From positions 4,960,001 to 5,024,000 of the forward strand of contig OY761554.1 of NCBI GenBank assembly GCA_963664655.2: a stretch of 64,000 nt of DNA. Reading direction: 5' to 3'. Position numbers and translations under genes: made by a program. Positions 8,431 through 16,444 of the stretch are shown piece by piece (positions within the stretch are counted from its first letter, which is position 1; every line of letters begins with the position of its first letter). The stretch comes from Desulfospira sp963664655. GTDB lineage: Bacteria; Desulfobacterota; Desulfobacteria; Desulfobacterales; Desulfobacteraceae. The notes under the pieces were generated by a model. That model was not told the origin of the DNA and did no database searches. It was given only the letters and a program-made list of their open reading frames with translations.

Positions 8431-9015
8431 ATGAATTCATCCCAAATTATAAGATGCCCCTGGTGCGGGAATGACCCGGTTTATGAGGCCTATCATGACA
8501 GGGAATGGGGGGTTCCGGTCCATGATGACCAGAAACTGTTCGAATTTTTAATCCTGGAAGGGGCACAGGCCGGGCTGTCGTGGCTGACCATCCTTAAACG
8601 AAGAAACGGCTATAAAGAAGCCTTTGCCGGATTTGACCCTGAAAAAGTGGCCCGGTTTACGCCCCAGAAAATCGAAGCACTGCTTCAAAACCCCGGGATC
8701 ATCCGGAACAAGCTCAAGGTGAATGCCGCCGTAACCAATGCCCGGGCTTTTCTGGCCGTCCAGGAAGAATTCGGTTCCTTTGACCACTATGCCTGGCAGT
8801 TTGTTGACGGCCGGCAAAAGGTGAACCAGTATGCCCGGTGGGATCAGGTTCCGGCCACCACAAAGGAGTCCGACGCCTTTTCAAAAGACCTTAAGCAGCG
8901 GGGATTCAAATTTACGGGCTCCACCATTATGTATGCCCACATGCAGGCCACCGGAATGGTAAACGACCACCTGGTGGACTGTTTTCGATACCGGCAGCTA
9001 ACCGCTAAAAGCTAA
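8431..9015 (+). CDS. tag: DNA-3-methyladenine glycosylase I
   Basis: Excises 3-methyladenine from alkylated DNA. The 194-residue protein begins MNSSQIIRCPWCGNDP. Zinc ligands of the Tag family are visible: the N-terminal Cys (RCPWC), the nearby YHDREWG segment, and the C-terminal MVNDHLVDCF (His and Cys). The catalytic region EGAQAGLSWLTIL is intact. I use the ATG at 8431; a longer reading from 8338 adds 31 unconserved residues. The final residues YRQLTAKS and the stop codon are encoded by an interspersed GCTAAC-type repeat, so the C-terminal tail was probably changed by repeat insertion. nnr starts 35 bases downstream. Confidence 0.92.
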   Translation: MNSSQIIRCPWCGNDPVYEAYHDREWGVPVHDDQKLFEFLILEGAQAGLSWLTILKRRNGYKEAFAGFDPEKVARFTPQKIEALLQNPGIIRNKLKVNAAVTNARAFLAVQEEFGSFDHYAWQFVDGRQKVNQYARWDQVPATTKESDAFSKDLKQRGFKFTGSTIMYAHMQATGMVNDHLVDCFRYRQLTAKS

Positions 9016-9038
9016 CCGCTAATGGCTAACAGCTAAAA
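8995..9038. repeat. GCTAAC-family repeat overlapping the tag stop codon
   Basis: Five short words of the type GCTAAC/GCTAAA in a row. It supplies the last four codons and the stop of tag, and ends in the AAAAGGAG ribosome-binding site of nnr. Confidence 0.65.
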
Positions 9039-9050
9039 GGAGAAAAACAC

Positions 9051-10616
9051 ATGCTTCTCGTAACCGCCAAGCAGATGCAGAACATGGACGGATACACCAT
9101 TAACGGGCTGGGCATTCCCGGCCGGGTCCTTATGGAAAATGCCGGACGAGGCGCCGTTGACATGTTTGTCCGAAAATTTTCCCCTGATCAGGGCACCAGG
9201 GTGGGCATGGTGGCCGGCCGGGGCAACAACGGGGGGGACGGGTTTGTCATGGCACGGTATCTCATGGAAATGGGCGTGCCGGTAACCATGTTTCTATTAT
9301 CCCGAAAGGAAAAGGTGGCCGGGGATGCCGCCGCCAATCTGACACTGGCCCAACAACTCCTTGAACACCACCCTGACTCAAAACTCATTGAAATCCCTGA
9401 TGCCGATGCCCTCAAAAAGAACCGGGCCGCCCTGGTCCACCAGGACCTTTTTATTGACGCCATTTTCGGCACCGGCCTGAATGACCAAGTCAGGGGATTT
9501 TTCAAAGAGGTGATCCAGCTGCTCAACCAGACCGGCAGACCCGTGTTTGCCGTGGACATTGCCTCAGGCCTGAATGCCGATACGGGAAAGCCCTTAGGAG
9601 AGGCGGTCAGGGCGTCGGCCACCGCCACCTTTGCCCATGCCAAGGCCGGGCATATCCTGTACCCGGGCAATGAGTATACCGGAGACCTTGAGGTCATTGA
9701 CATCGGTATTCCCGGGTTTGTCACCCGAAAGGAAGGCATTGGCCTTCACCGGGTTGAAACCGCCGATATCGCCCCCCTGTTCCCCCAAAGGCCCTTTAAC
9801 AGCCACAAGGGGAATTTCGGCCACGCCCTGATCCTGGCCGGATCTCCCGGAAAAACAGGGGCTGCCGCCCTGTGCGCCAATGCAGCGGTCCGGACGGGGG
9901 CGGGCCTTGTGACCTTAGGCCTTCCCGCCGGCATCAACCCGTCAGTGGAAGCCATGGTCATTGAGCCCATGACCCTGCCCCTGCCTGAAACCGTCAACGG
10001 GACCCTGAGTCCCACCGGCTTTGACGCCGTCATGTCACAAATAGACAGCTTTCAGGCCCTGGCCATAGGGCCCGGTATCGGCACGGATGAACAGACCCGG
10101 GACCTGGTCACCCGGCTCATTGAATATGTGGACATCCCCATGGTGATTGATGCCGACGGGCTCAACTGCCTTTCCCAAACCCCGGACATCTTAACTGCCC
10201 GGCACGCCCCCACCATTTTGACCCCCCACCCCGGGGAAATGGCAAGGTTGTGTGATACCACACCGGATAAAATCCAGGCTGACCGCATGGGATCGGCCGC
10301 AGGTTTTGCCGCAAAATACGGGGTGATTCTGGTCCTTAAAGGGGCCCAGACCCTCACGGCCATGCCGGACGGGAACCTCTTCATCAACCCCACCGGCAAT
10401 CCGGGCATGGCTTCCGGCGGCATGGGCGATGTGCTGACCGGGATCATTACAGGGCTGATGGCCCAGGGCCTGCCCGCTGAACATGCGGCCATGGCCGGGG
10501 TCTTTCTTCACGGGCTTGGGGCCGACATTTTAGCCTGCAGCTCACCGGGATTCGGTTTCACGGCTTCGGACCTGATCCGTATCATTCCTGAAGCCATCCA
10601 AGAGACCCTTGAATGA
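9051..10616 (+). CDS. nnr: Bifunctional NAD(P)H-hydrate epimerase / ADP-dependent dehydratase
   Basis: Repairs hydrated NAD(P)H. The 521-residue protein has the usual two parts. The N-terminal YjeF_N epimerase domain (about 1-215) has GRGNNGGDGFVMAR and FIDAIFGTGL. The C-terminal ribokinase-like dehydratase domain (about 225-520) has NSHKGNFGHALILAGS, LTPHPGEMARL and GNPGMASGGMGDVLTGI, which contains the catalytic Asp. AAAAGGAG precedes the ATG. The stop codon overlaps the tsaE start by four bases (ATGA). The nnr-tsaE pair is a common bacterial arrangement. Confidence 0.96.
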   Translation: MLLVTAKQMQNMDGYTINGLGIPGRVLMENAGRGAVDMFVRKFSPDQGTRVGMVAGRGNNGGDGFVMARYLMEMGVPVTMFLLSRKEKVAGDAAANLTLAQQLLEHHPDSKLIEIPDADALKKNRAALVHQDLFIDAIFGTGLNDQVRGFFKEVIQLLNQTGRPVFAVDIASGLNADTGKPLGEAVRASATATFAHAKAGHILYPGNEYTGDLEVIDIGIPGFVTRKEGIGLHRVETADIAPLFPQRPFNSHKGNFGHALILAGSPGKTGAAALCANAAVRTGAGLVTLGLPAGINPSVEAMVIEPMTLPLPETVNGTLSPTGFDAVMSQIDSFQALAIGPGIGTDEQTRDLVTRLIEYVDIPMVIDADGLNCLSQTPDILTARHAPTILTPHPGEMARLCDTTPDKIQADRMGSAAGFAAKYGVILVLKGAQTLTAMPDGNLFINPTGNPGMASGGMGDVLTGIITGLMAQGLPAEHAAMAGVFLHGLGADILACSSPGFGFTASDLIRIIPEAIQETLE

Positions 10617-11077
10617 TCCGGTTTACATCGACATCGGACCAGGAGACCCGGGGCTTTGGACAAAGTTTGGGAAAGGCCCTGTCAGAAGGCATCACCATTG
10701 CCCTGACCGGAGATCTCGGGGCCGGGAAAACCACCCTGATCCAGGGGCTGGCCCAAGGGTTGGGGGTCAGCAAAGACTATTATGTCACAAGCCCGAGCTT
10801 TAACATCATCAACCAATATCCCACCCACGGGCTCTGCCTTTGCCATGTGGATCTGTACCGTCTTGCCGACGCCGATGAACTGGATATGATCGGATTCGAA
10901 GACATTCTGGAACAGGGGGCCGTCATCGCTGTAGAATGGCCGGACCTCCTTCTGGAAACCGGTTTTAAATTCGATCTTGAAATCAGATTTGAATTTGATC
11001 CGGATTATAACCGGGTCATTTCCGTTACAGGGTCTGGACATCGCCAAAAAAATCTGTTAAGCAGATTGTCCTTGTAA
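10613..11077 (+). CDS. tsaE: tRNA threonylcarbamoyladenosine biosynthesis ATPase TsaE
   Basis: ATPase subunit of the TsaBDE complex that makes t6A37 on ANN-reading tRNAs. 154 residues. Walker A is GDLGAGKTTL; the family motifs TSPSFNIINQY, HVDLYRL and VIAVEWPD follow in order. Its ATG overlaps the nnr stop (ATGA), so translation is coupled. The last residues (HRQKNLLSRLSL) are unconserved. Directly after its stop codon comes an interspersed repeat (CGTCACGGACGG), then a GGACTTGGG-type element. tsaB and tsaD are not in the window. Confidence 0.93.
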   Translation: MIRFTSTSDQETRGFGQSLGKALSEGITIALTGDLGAGKTTLIQGLAQGLGVSKDYYVTSPSFNIINQYPTHGLCLCHVDLYRLADADELDMIGFEDILEQGAVIAVEWPDLLLETGFKFDLEIRFEFDPDYNRVISVTGSGHRQKNLLSRLSL

Positions 11078-11078
11078 A

Positions 11079-11134
11079 CGTCACGGACGGAACCGGACTT
11101 TGTAACCTGCTCCGTCTACAACGAATATTGAAAG
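11079..11134 (+). repeat. Diverged single copy of the 90-bp CGTCACGGACGG repeat
   Basis: Starts with cgtcacggacgg two bases after the tsaE stop codon and ends with acaacgaatattgaaag. Both ends match the tandem units at 20951-21220; the middle differs. Confidence 0.6.
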
Positions 11135-11138
11135 ATCA

Positions 11139-11224
11139 AGGATATGGGACTTGAGAACTGGGACTTGGGGATTTTATAAGAAACCGCAGGATAACCCCAA
11201 GTCTCATACCCCAGGTCCCATGTC
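11139..11224. repeat. Inverted repeat, GGACTTGGG family, upstream of lysC
   Basis: atgggacttgagaactggga and cttggggatt on the left face ccccaagtctcataccccag and gtcccat on the right. It lies immediately upstream of the lysC ribosome-binding site and could form a long hairpin in the leader. Confidence 0.65.
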
Positions 11225-11254
11225 TTTCATACAACCAGTTTGCGGAGCAATTTT

Positions 11255-12523
11255 ATGGCGTTAAGAGTCCAAAAATATGGCGGTACTTCCGTAGCAGATA
11301 TTGACCGGATCTCCCATGTTGCCGACAGAGTCCAGAAAGCCCATGAAGCGGGTGACCAGGTGGTGGTTGTACTCTCGGCCATGGCCGGCGTAACCGACAA
11401 CTTAATTTCCCTTGCCAGAAAGGCAGCCCAAAAACCGGACAAAAGAGAACTTGATGTCCTGCTGGCCACCGGAGAGCAGACCACCGCATCCCTGATGGCC
11501 ATGATGCTCAAATCCAGGGGATACAAGGCCCGCTCTTTTTTGGGATTCCAGGCCGGTATTCATACGGACAACACCCCCGGCAAGGCCAGGATTTTAAACA
11601 TTGACTGCAACAAAATTAAAACGGCGCTCAATGAGGGGTATATCTGCGTGGTGGCGGGATTCCAGGGCCAGGATGATGACGGGGATATCACCACCTTGGG
11701 CCGGGGCGGATCAGACACCTCTGCGGTGGCCATTGCATCATCCCTTAATGCGGATGTATGTGAAATTTTCACCGACGTGAACGGCGTCTATACCACGGAT
11801 CCGAGAATCTGTTCCCAGGCCCGGAAAATTTCACGGATATCTTATGAGGAAATGCTTGAAATGGCGGTTCTCGGGGCAAAGGTACTCCAGATCCGCTCTG
11901 TGGAATTTGCCAAAAAATTCAATGTGCCCGTACATGTCAGGTCATCATTCAACGAGGAGGAAGGAACAATGGTAGTCAATGAAAGTTCTGATATGGAAAG
12001 TGTGGTGGTGTCAGGCATTACCTGTGATATGAACGAAGCCCGGATCACCTTGAAAAAGGTGCCGGACCAGCCCGGGATATCCGCCAAGGTTTTCGGGCCT
12101 CTGGCCAAAGCGGAAATCATGGTGGACATGATCATCCAGAACACCCGTTCCGGCGGGGAAACCGATTTGACCTTTACCGTGCCCCAGGACGAGTTTGACC
12201 GGGCCCTGGAGATTTCAGAAAAGGTGATTAAGGAAATTGGCGGGACAGAAGTCCTGACAGCCAAAGAAATTGCCAAAGTCTCGGTGATTGGTCTTGGTAT
12301 GAAAAGCCATTCCGGGGTAGCCGCCACCATGTTTGAGGCCCTGGCATCGGAAAACATCAATATCCGGCTGATTGCCACATCAGAAATCAGGATATCCTGC
12401 GTGATCCTGGCCAAATATGCGGAACTTGCCGTAAGAACCCTTCACACAGCCTTTGGCCTGGACCAGGAAGGGGGCGCCCCCCAGTCAAACCTGATCAAAA
12501 AAACCGCCCATCCGACAGCATAG
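11255..12523 (+). CDS. lysC: Aspartate kinase (lysine-sensitive type)
   Basis: Phosphorylates aspartate, the first step to lysine, threonine and methionine. 422 residues. The kinase domain has VQKYGGTSVA at the start, VVLSAMAGVTD, LLATGEQ and LGRGGSDTSAVAIA. Two ACT domains at about 265-405 form the allosteric part; this layout (short, monofunctional, no DapG fusion) is usual in this phylum. The ATG at 11255 follows GGAG at eight bases; a longer reading at 11240 has no support. It is alone, and convergent with lon. Confidence 0.94.
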   Translation: MALRVQKYGGTSVADIDRISHVADRVQKAHEAGDQVVVVLSAMAGVTDNLISLARKAAQKPDKRELDVLLATGEQTTASLMAMMLKSRGYKARSFLGFQAGIHTDNTPGKARILNIDCNKIKTALNEGYICVVAGFQGQDDDGDITTLGRGGSDTSAVAIASSLNADVCEIFTDVNGVYTTDPRICSQARKISRISYEEMLEMAVLGAKVLQIRSVEFAKKFNVPVHVRSSFNEEEGTMVVNESSDMESVVVSGITCDMNEARITLKKVPDQPGISAKVFGPLAKAEIMVDMIIQNTRSGGETDLTFTVPQDEFDRALEISEKVIKEIGGTEVLTAKEIAKVSVIGLGMKSHSGVAATMFEALASENINIRLIATSEIRISCVILAKYAELAVRTLHTAFGLDQEGGAPQSNLIKKTAHPTA

Positions 12524-12537
12524 GGATTTGGACTGAG

Positions 12538-12588
12538 GGCTGAAGGGAGTTAGGGTTGCGTATCCCTTCAGCCTAACCACCTTCAGCC
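12538..12588. terminator. Hairpin between convergent lysC and lon
   Basis: GGCTGAAGG (12538-12546) pairs with CCTTCAGCC (12580-12588), extended by TTAGG/CCTAA inside. It includes the lon stop codon and lies just past lysC, so it can end both transcripts. It lacks a strong T-run. Confidence 0.5.
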
Positions 12589-14994
12589 TTCGGTCTCCTG
12601 TTTAAATACCACCTCAAAGACATCCTTATATGCCTTGGCAAAATGAAAGGTAATCCCCTCCTTGATATGCTCGGGCAGTTTTTTAAAATCCGGCATACAC
12701 CCTTCAGGTAAAATAATTTCATTGACCCCGGCCCGCCGGGCCGCAATAATTTTTTCCTTGATCCCCCCCACGGGCAGCACCTTTCCGGTCAGGGTGATTT
12801 CACCGGTCATGGCCAACGGCCGGTTCACCGCCTTTCCCCTGGCCAGGGAGATCAGGGCTGTTGTCAGGGTGACCCCGGCACTGGGCCCGTCCTTGGGGGT
12901 GGCCCCCTCGGGCACATGGACATGAATAAAAGAGGATTCAAAATAATTCTTTTTGATCCCAAATTCCTTGAGATGGGCCTGAACATAGGAAAAGGCAATG
13001 GTGGCCGATTCCTGCATGACCTCCCCGAGCTTGCCGGTCAGCTTGAACCCGGCGCTTTTTTCATGGACCTTTACCGCCTCAATGGGAAGGGTGGCCCCGC
13101 CCATGGATGTCCAGGCAAGGCCGGTGACAACGCCCACCCCTTTCATCTGCTTTTCGGTCTTAAACATGGCCGGCCCTAAAATCTCTTCTAATGACTTTAT
13201 GGAAATCCGGATCTTTTTTTCGTTTTCCTTTAATATTTTGACAATGCTCTTTCTGATGATCTTGTTGAGCAGTTTTTCAAGGGTTCTGACCCCGGCCTCC
13301 CGGGCATACCCCTCAATGAGCTGCCGGATGGTGGGATCGGTAATGGTAATAGTGGCCGATGTCAACTTGTTCCGTTTTAAGAGTTTGGGCCAGAGGTGTT
13401 TTTTGGCAATCTCCATTTTTTCCGATGTAATATAGCCGGACAGGTTGATCTGGTCCATCCGGTCCAGCAACGGCCCCGGAATGGTATCCAGCTGATTGGC
13501 CGTACAGATGAACAGCACCTTGGACAGATCAATTCTAAGATCCAGGTAATGATCCAGGAACTCTGAATTCTGCTCAGGGTCTAAAACTTCAAGCAGGGCC
13601 GATGCCGGGTCTCCCTGATAGGACGCCCCGATCTTGTCCACCTCGTCCAGCATCACCACGGGATTGGCCACGCCGGTATCCTTTAAGGCCTGGACCATCT
13701 TGCCGGGAAGGGCCCCCACATAAGTTCTTCTATGCCCCTTGATTTCGGCCTCATCGCGCATGCCGCCCAGGCTGAACCGGTAAAATTTTCTGCCCAGGGC
13801 CTCGGCAATAGACTTTCCGATAGAGGTTTTCCCAACGCCCGGAGGCCCCACAAACAAAATAATGGAGCCGGAAATGTCCTTGCGGTAAACCCCTGCGGCA
13901 AAAAATTCAATTATCCGTTCCTTGACATCGGCAAGCCCTGCATGATCCCGGTCCAGCACCTCTTCGGCCCGCTTGATGTCGATATTGTCTTCAGAATAAA
14001 CCCCCCAGGGAAAAGCGGTGACCCAGTCCAGATAATTTCGGGTGACCCCGTACTCGGAAGACCCGGTTTCCAAAACGGACAATTTTTCAATCTCTTCTGA
14101 AAAGCGCTTGACCACATGGTCCGGCGGGTTCAGCTTTTCGAATTTTTCCTTGAACTTGTCCACGTCCGATGTCTTGTCATCTTTCTGGATGCCCAGTTCT
14201 TTTTGAATCGCCTTGAGCTGCTCCCTTAAAAAAAACTTGCGCTTGTTCTCATCTACCGAGACATTGATGTCTTTTTGAATTTTGGTCTGGAGCTTGGCAA
14301 TTTCAATTTCCTTTTGAAGAAGCATTAACACCTGCTTCATCCGCTCAATAACGGATTCGGTCTCCAGAATCTTTTGCAGGTCATCTCCGGATGCCGTGGT
14401 AATGCCGGCGGCAAAGTCGGTCAGCGGAGACGGCTGGTCCGGACTGAAACGCCCTAAATACTGTTTGAGTTCTTCAGAGTACAACGGGTTTAAGGACAAC
14501 AGCTGTTTGATGGAGGATATGATGGAAATGCCGTAAGCCTTGAGCTTATCCTCATCCTCCTGCAGGTCTTTAAAATACTCCACCTGAACCACAAAGGGCG
14601 GTTCTTTGGACAAAAATTTCTTGATCCGGAACCGTTCAAGGCCCTGGGCGATGAACTGAAGATTGTTGTCCACCTCCACAACGTTGAGCATCCTGACCAC
14701 GCATCCCACCTGGGGAAAATCTTCTTTATACAGATCTTTTCCCTTCACATTGCTCAGGTAGGAAAGCCCAAGAAGGTTTCTTGAATCCCTGGACGCTTTC
14801 ATCAATGTCTCCTCCCAGCGGTCTTTGCTGACCACTAGGGGCTGTACCTGGGCCGGCATGTGGGGCCGTCCGGTGATGGGGACCAAATAAAGTATTTCCG
14901 GTTTAAACTTTTGCTCAACCAGCTGACCTTTTTGTTCGGTTCCTTCATCGTCATTTACTATTTCAGGGGTAATCGGGCTGTTTTCATCCGTCAC
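12583..14994 (-). CDS. lon: ATP-dependent protease Lon (LonA)
   Basis: Cytoplasmic AAA+ protease for misfolded and regulatory proteins. 803 residues with the LonA order: N-terminal substrate-recognition domain (about 30-225), a helical linker, AAA+ module with GPPGVGKTSI and MLDEVDKIG, and the C-terminal protease domain with the catalytic Ser in PKDGPSAGVTL and the catalytic Lys in GGIKEKIIAARRAG. The start is GTG at 14994, with TTGAGG seven bases upstream. It is monocistronic. The stop codon lies in a hairpin shared with lysC. It diverges from a DtxR-type regulator across an AT-rich 140-bp gap. Confidence 0.96.
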   Translation of the reverse strand: MTDENSPITPEIVNDDEGTEQKGQLVEQKFKPEILYLVPITGRPHMPAQVQPLVVSKDRWEETLMKASRDSRNLLGLSYLSNVKGKDLYKEDFPQVGCVVRMLNVVEVDNNLQFIAQGLERFRIKKFLSKEPPFVVQVEYFKDLQEDEDKLKAYGISIISSIKQLLSLNPLYSEELKQYLGRFSPDQPSPLTDFAAGITTASGDDLQKILETESVIERMKQVLMLLQKEIEIAKLQTKIQKDINVSVDENKRKFFLREQLKAIQKELGIQKDDKTSDVDKFKEKFEKLNPPDHVVKRFSEEIEKLSVLETGSSEYGVTRNYLDWVTAFPWGVYSEDNIDIKRAEEVLDRDHAGLADVKERIIEFFAAGVYRKDISGSIILFVGPPGVGKTSIGKSIAEALGRKFYRFSLGGMRDEAEIKGHRRTYVGALPGKMVQALKDTGVANPVVMLDEVDKIGASYQGDPASALLEVLDPEQNSEFLDHYLDLRIDLSKVLFICTANQLDTIPGPLLDRMDQINLSGYITSEKMEIAKKHLWPKLLKRNKLTSATITITDPTIRQLIEGYAREAGVRTLEKLLNKIIRKSIVKILKENEKKIRISIKSLEEILGPAMFKTEKQMKGVGVVTGLAWTSMGGATLPIEAVKVHEKSAGFKLTGKLGEVMQESATIAFSYVQAHLKEFGIKKNYFESSFIHVHVPEGATPKDGPSAGVTLTTALISLARGKAVNRPLAMTGEITLTGKVLPVGGIKEKIIAARRAGVNEIILPEGCMPDFKKLPEHIKEGITFHFAKAYKDVFEVVFKQETEG

Positions 14995-15134
14995 GGTTCA
15001 CCTCAAGAATTGATTTATTAAATTTGCAAAACACGCTTTATTTACTATAATTATATTTATAAAAATGACAACCCATTTGACTTAACTCATATTTCAGTAT
15101 ACACATAACAATATTTAAAAAAAGGAGGTTCGTC

Positions 15135-15524
15135 ATGACTTATAAGACTGATTTATCGGAAAGCCTTGAAGATTATCTTGAAACCATCCTGGAACTCCAG
15201 GAAAAAAACACCGTGGCAAGATCAAAGGACATTGCGGAAAAACTTGACATTAAAAGGGGTTCTGTTACCGGAATGCTCAAAAAGTTAGCCGCCCAGGAGC
15301 TGATCAATTACGAACCGTACGGGTTTGTCACCCTGACGCCAAAGGGGAAAAAAATCGCCCAGTCCATTGAAAAACGACACACCTTTTTTAAGGACTTTTT
15401 CTTTAAAATGCTGGAACTTGATGAAGATACCGCCGACAAAACCGCCTGTCGGATGGAACATGTTATGGATTCCAAAACGTATCATAAGTTCAAAGAATTT
15501 ATACAAAAAATCAACGAAAAATAA
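15135..15524 (+). CDS. DtxR/MntR-family metal-dependent transcriptional regulator
   Basis: A 129-residue protein with an N-terminal winged helix-turn-helix (SKDIAEKLDIKRGSVTGMLKKL) and the DtxR dimerisation/metal-binding segment near the C terminus (CRMEHVMD; in DtxR and MntR the corresponding Cys/Asp, Glu and His bind the metal). It lacks the SH3-like third domain, as in MntR-type short members. It would repress metal-uptake genes when iron or manganese is bound; no transport genes are adjacent, so targets are unknown. AAAGGAGG precedes the ATG. The gap to lon contains TTGACT and TATACA-like boxes, but the spacing (15) is poor. A PAS/HisKA gene follows after 67 bases. Confidence 0.85.
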   Translation: MTYKTDLSESLEDYLETILELQEKNTVARSKDIAEKLDIKRGSVTGMLKKLAAQELINYEPYGFVTLTPKGKKIAQSIEKRHTFFKDFFFKMLELDEDTADKTACRMEHVMDSKTYHKFKEFIQKINEK

Positions 15525-15591
15525 TGGTCAGCCGCATTGGGAAAAGTCCCTGTGACACAGCTTTTTAAATTAAACGGAGAAGACACCCCTT

Positions 15592-16341
15592 TTGCCGGAG
15601 TCCTGCCCTGAAAACCCAACAGATTTTGCGCTGGACAGACAGGGGCTTTTGCAAATTATCAATGCGCTTCCCAACGCCATCGCAGTGCTCAATCACAAGG
15701 CCGCCATCCTTTTTGCGAACGGGCCGTTTCTAACATTGTTCAATAGAAACAAATCAGAGATTATCGGTCGAAAAATCGGAAAGGCCTTTGGCTGTCATTA
15801 CTATAGTGATGAATGTGAAGAAGACTGCGCCCTGGTTTCAAACAGCGGCGTCTGCGCCCTCAAGCAGGGCGTAATGACCGCCCTGAAACAAAAAGATGCC
15901 TGCCGGGATGTAGAAATCACCATAAAAATTGGGGAAACAGAGGAAAAGGAATTGATATTCTCTACCCTCCCCGTGACCCTGAATGGGGATGATGTGGCGC
16001 TGTTGACCATTGAGGATGTCACCAAAAACCGCCATCACGAAATGCTGCGGATAGAAAAAGAAAAACTATCCGCTGTGATGAAAACCGTGGGTGCGGTCTG
16101 CCATGAAATTAATCAGCCCCTGATGATTGTCATGGGGCTTTCTGAAATGTTGTTGGAAGACCTTCCAAAGGACCATGCCATGCATGAAAGCATCCGGAAA
16201 ATAATGAACCAGGCCGACCGGATGGGGCAAATCACCAAAAAACTGATGTCCATCACCCGGTACCGGACAAAACCTTATCTCAAAGGCGAAATCCTGGATA
16301 TTGACTCGGCTTCCAGCCCTTCCCCGCCTGCAGAACCATAA
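15592..16341 (+). CDS. Cys-rich PAS protein with HisKA phosphoacceptor domain but no ATPase domain
   Basis: 249 residues. A PAS domain (about 17-145) carries four cysteines close together (residues 68, 75, 79, 88), a possible metal or Fe-S site. It is followed by a DHp/HisKA segment with the H-box AVCHEINQPL (His171). The protein then ends at ITRYRTKPYLKGEI plus a short tail. There is no N, G1 or G2 box, so it cannot phosphorylate itself alone; it may be phosphorylated by a partner kinase, or be a phosphatase/phosphotransfer element. The TTG at 15592 follows GGAGA at about 11 bases and is the likely start. The DtxR gene 67 bases upstream may be its operon partner. Confidence 0.75.
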   Translation: MPESCPENPTDFALDRQGLLQIINALPNAIAVLNHKAAILFANGPFLTLFNRNKSEIIGRKIGKAFGCHYYSDECEEDCALVSNSGVCALKQGVMTALKQKDACRDVEITIKIGETEEKELIFSTLPVTLNGDDVALLTIEDVTKNRHHEMLRIEKEKLSAVMKTVGAVCHEINQPLMIVMGLSEMLLEDLPKDHAMHESIRKIMNQADRMGQITKKLMSITRYRTKPYLKGEILDIDSASSPSPPAEP

Positions 16342-16345
16342 AATT

Positions 16346-16440
16346 GAAGGAAACCGAAGGAAAGGAGACCGTAGACCGGATGCGGACCTCCCTGCTGACT
16401 CGTAAATCCGGTCTTCCGTTTTTTGGTCTTCCGTCCGCCA
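16346..16440. repeat. Inverted repeat, GGAGACCGG family
   Basis: ggagaccgtagaccggat (16365-16382) faces atccggtcttccg (16406-16418) and ggtcttccgtccg beyond. It lies between the convergent PAS/HisKA and RND permease genes. Related elements are at 27743-27810, 36127-36175 and 59744-59780. Confidence 0.6.
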
Positions 16441-16444
16441 TTCT

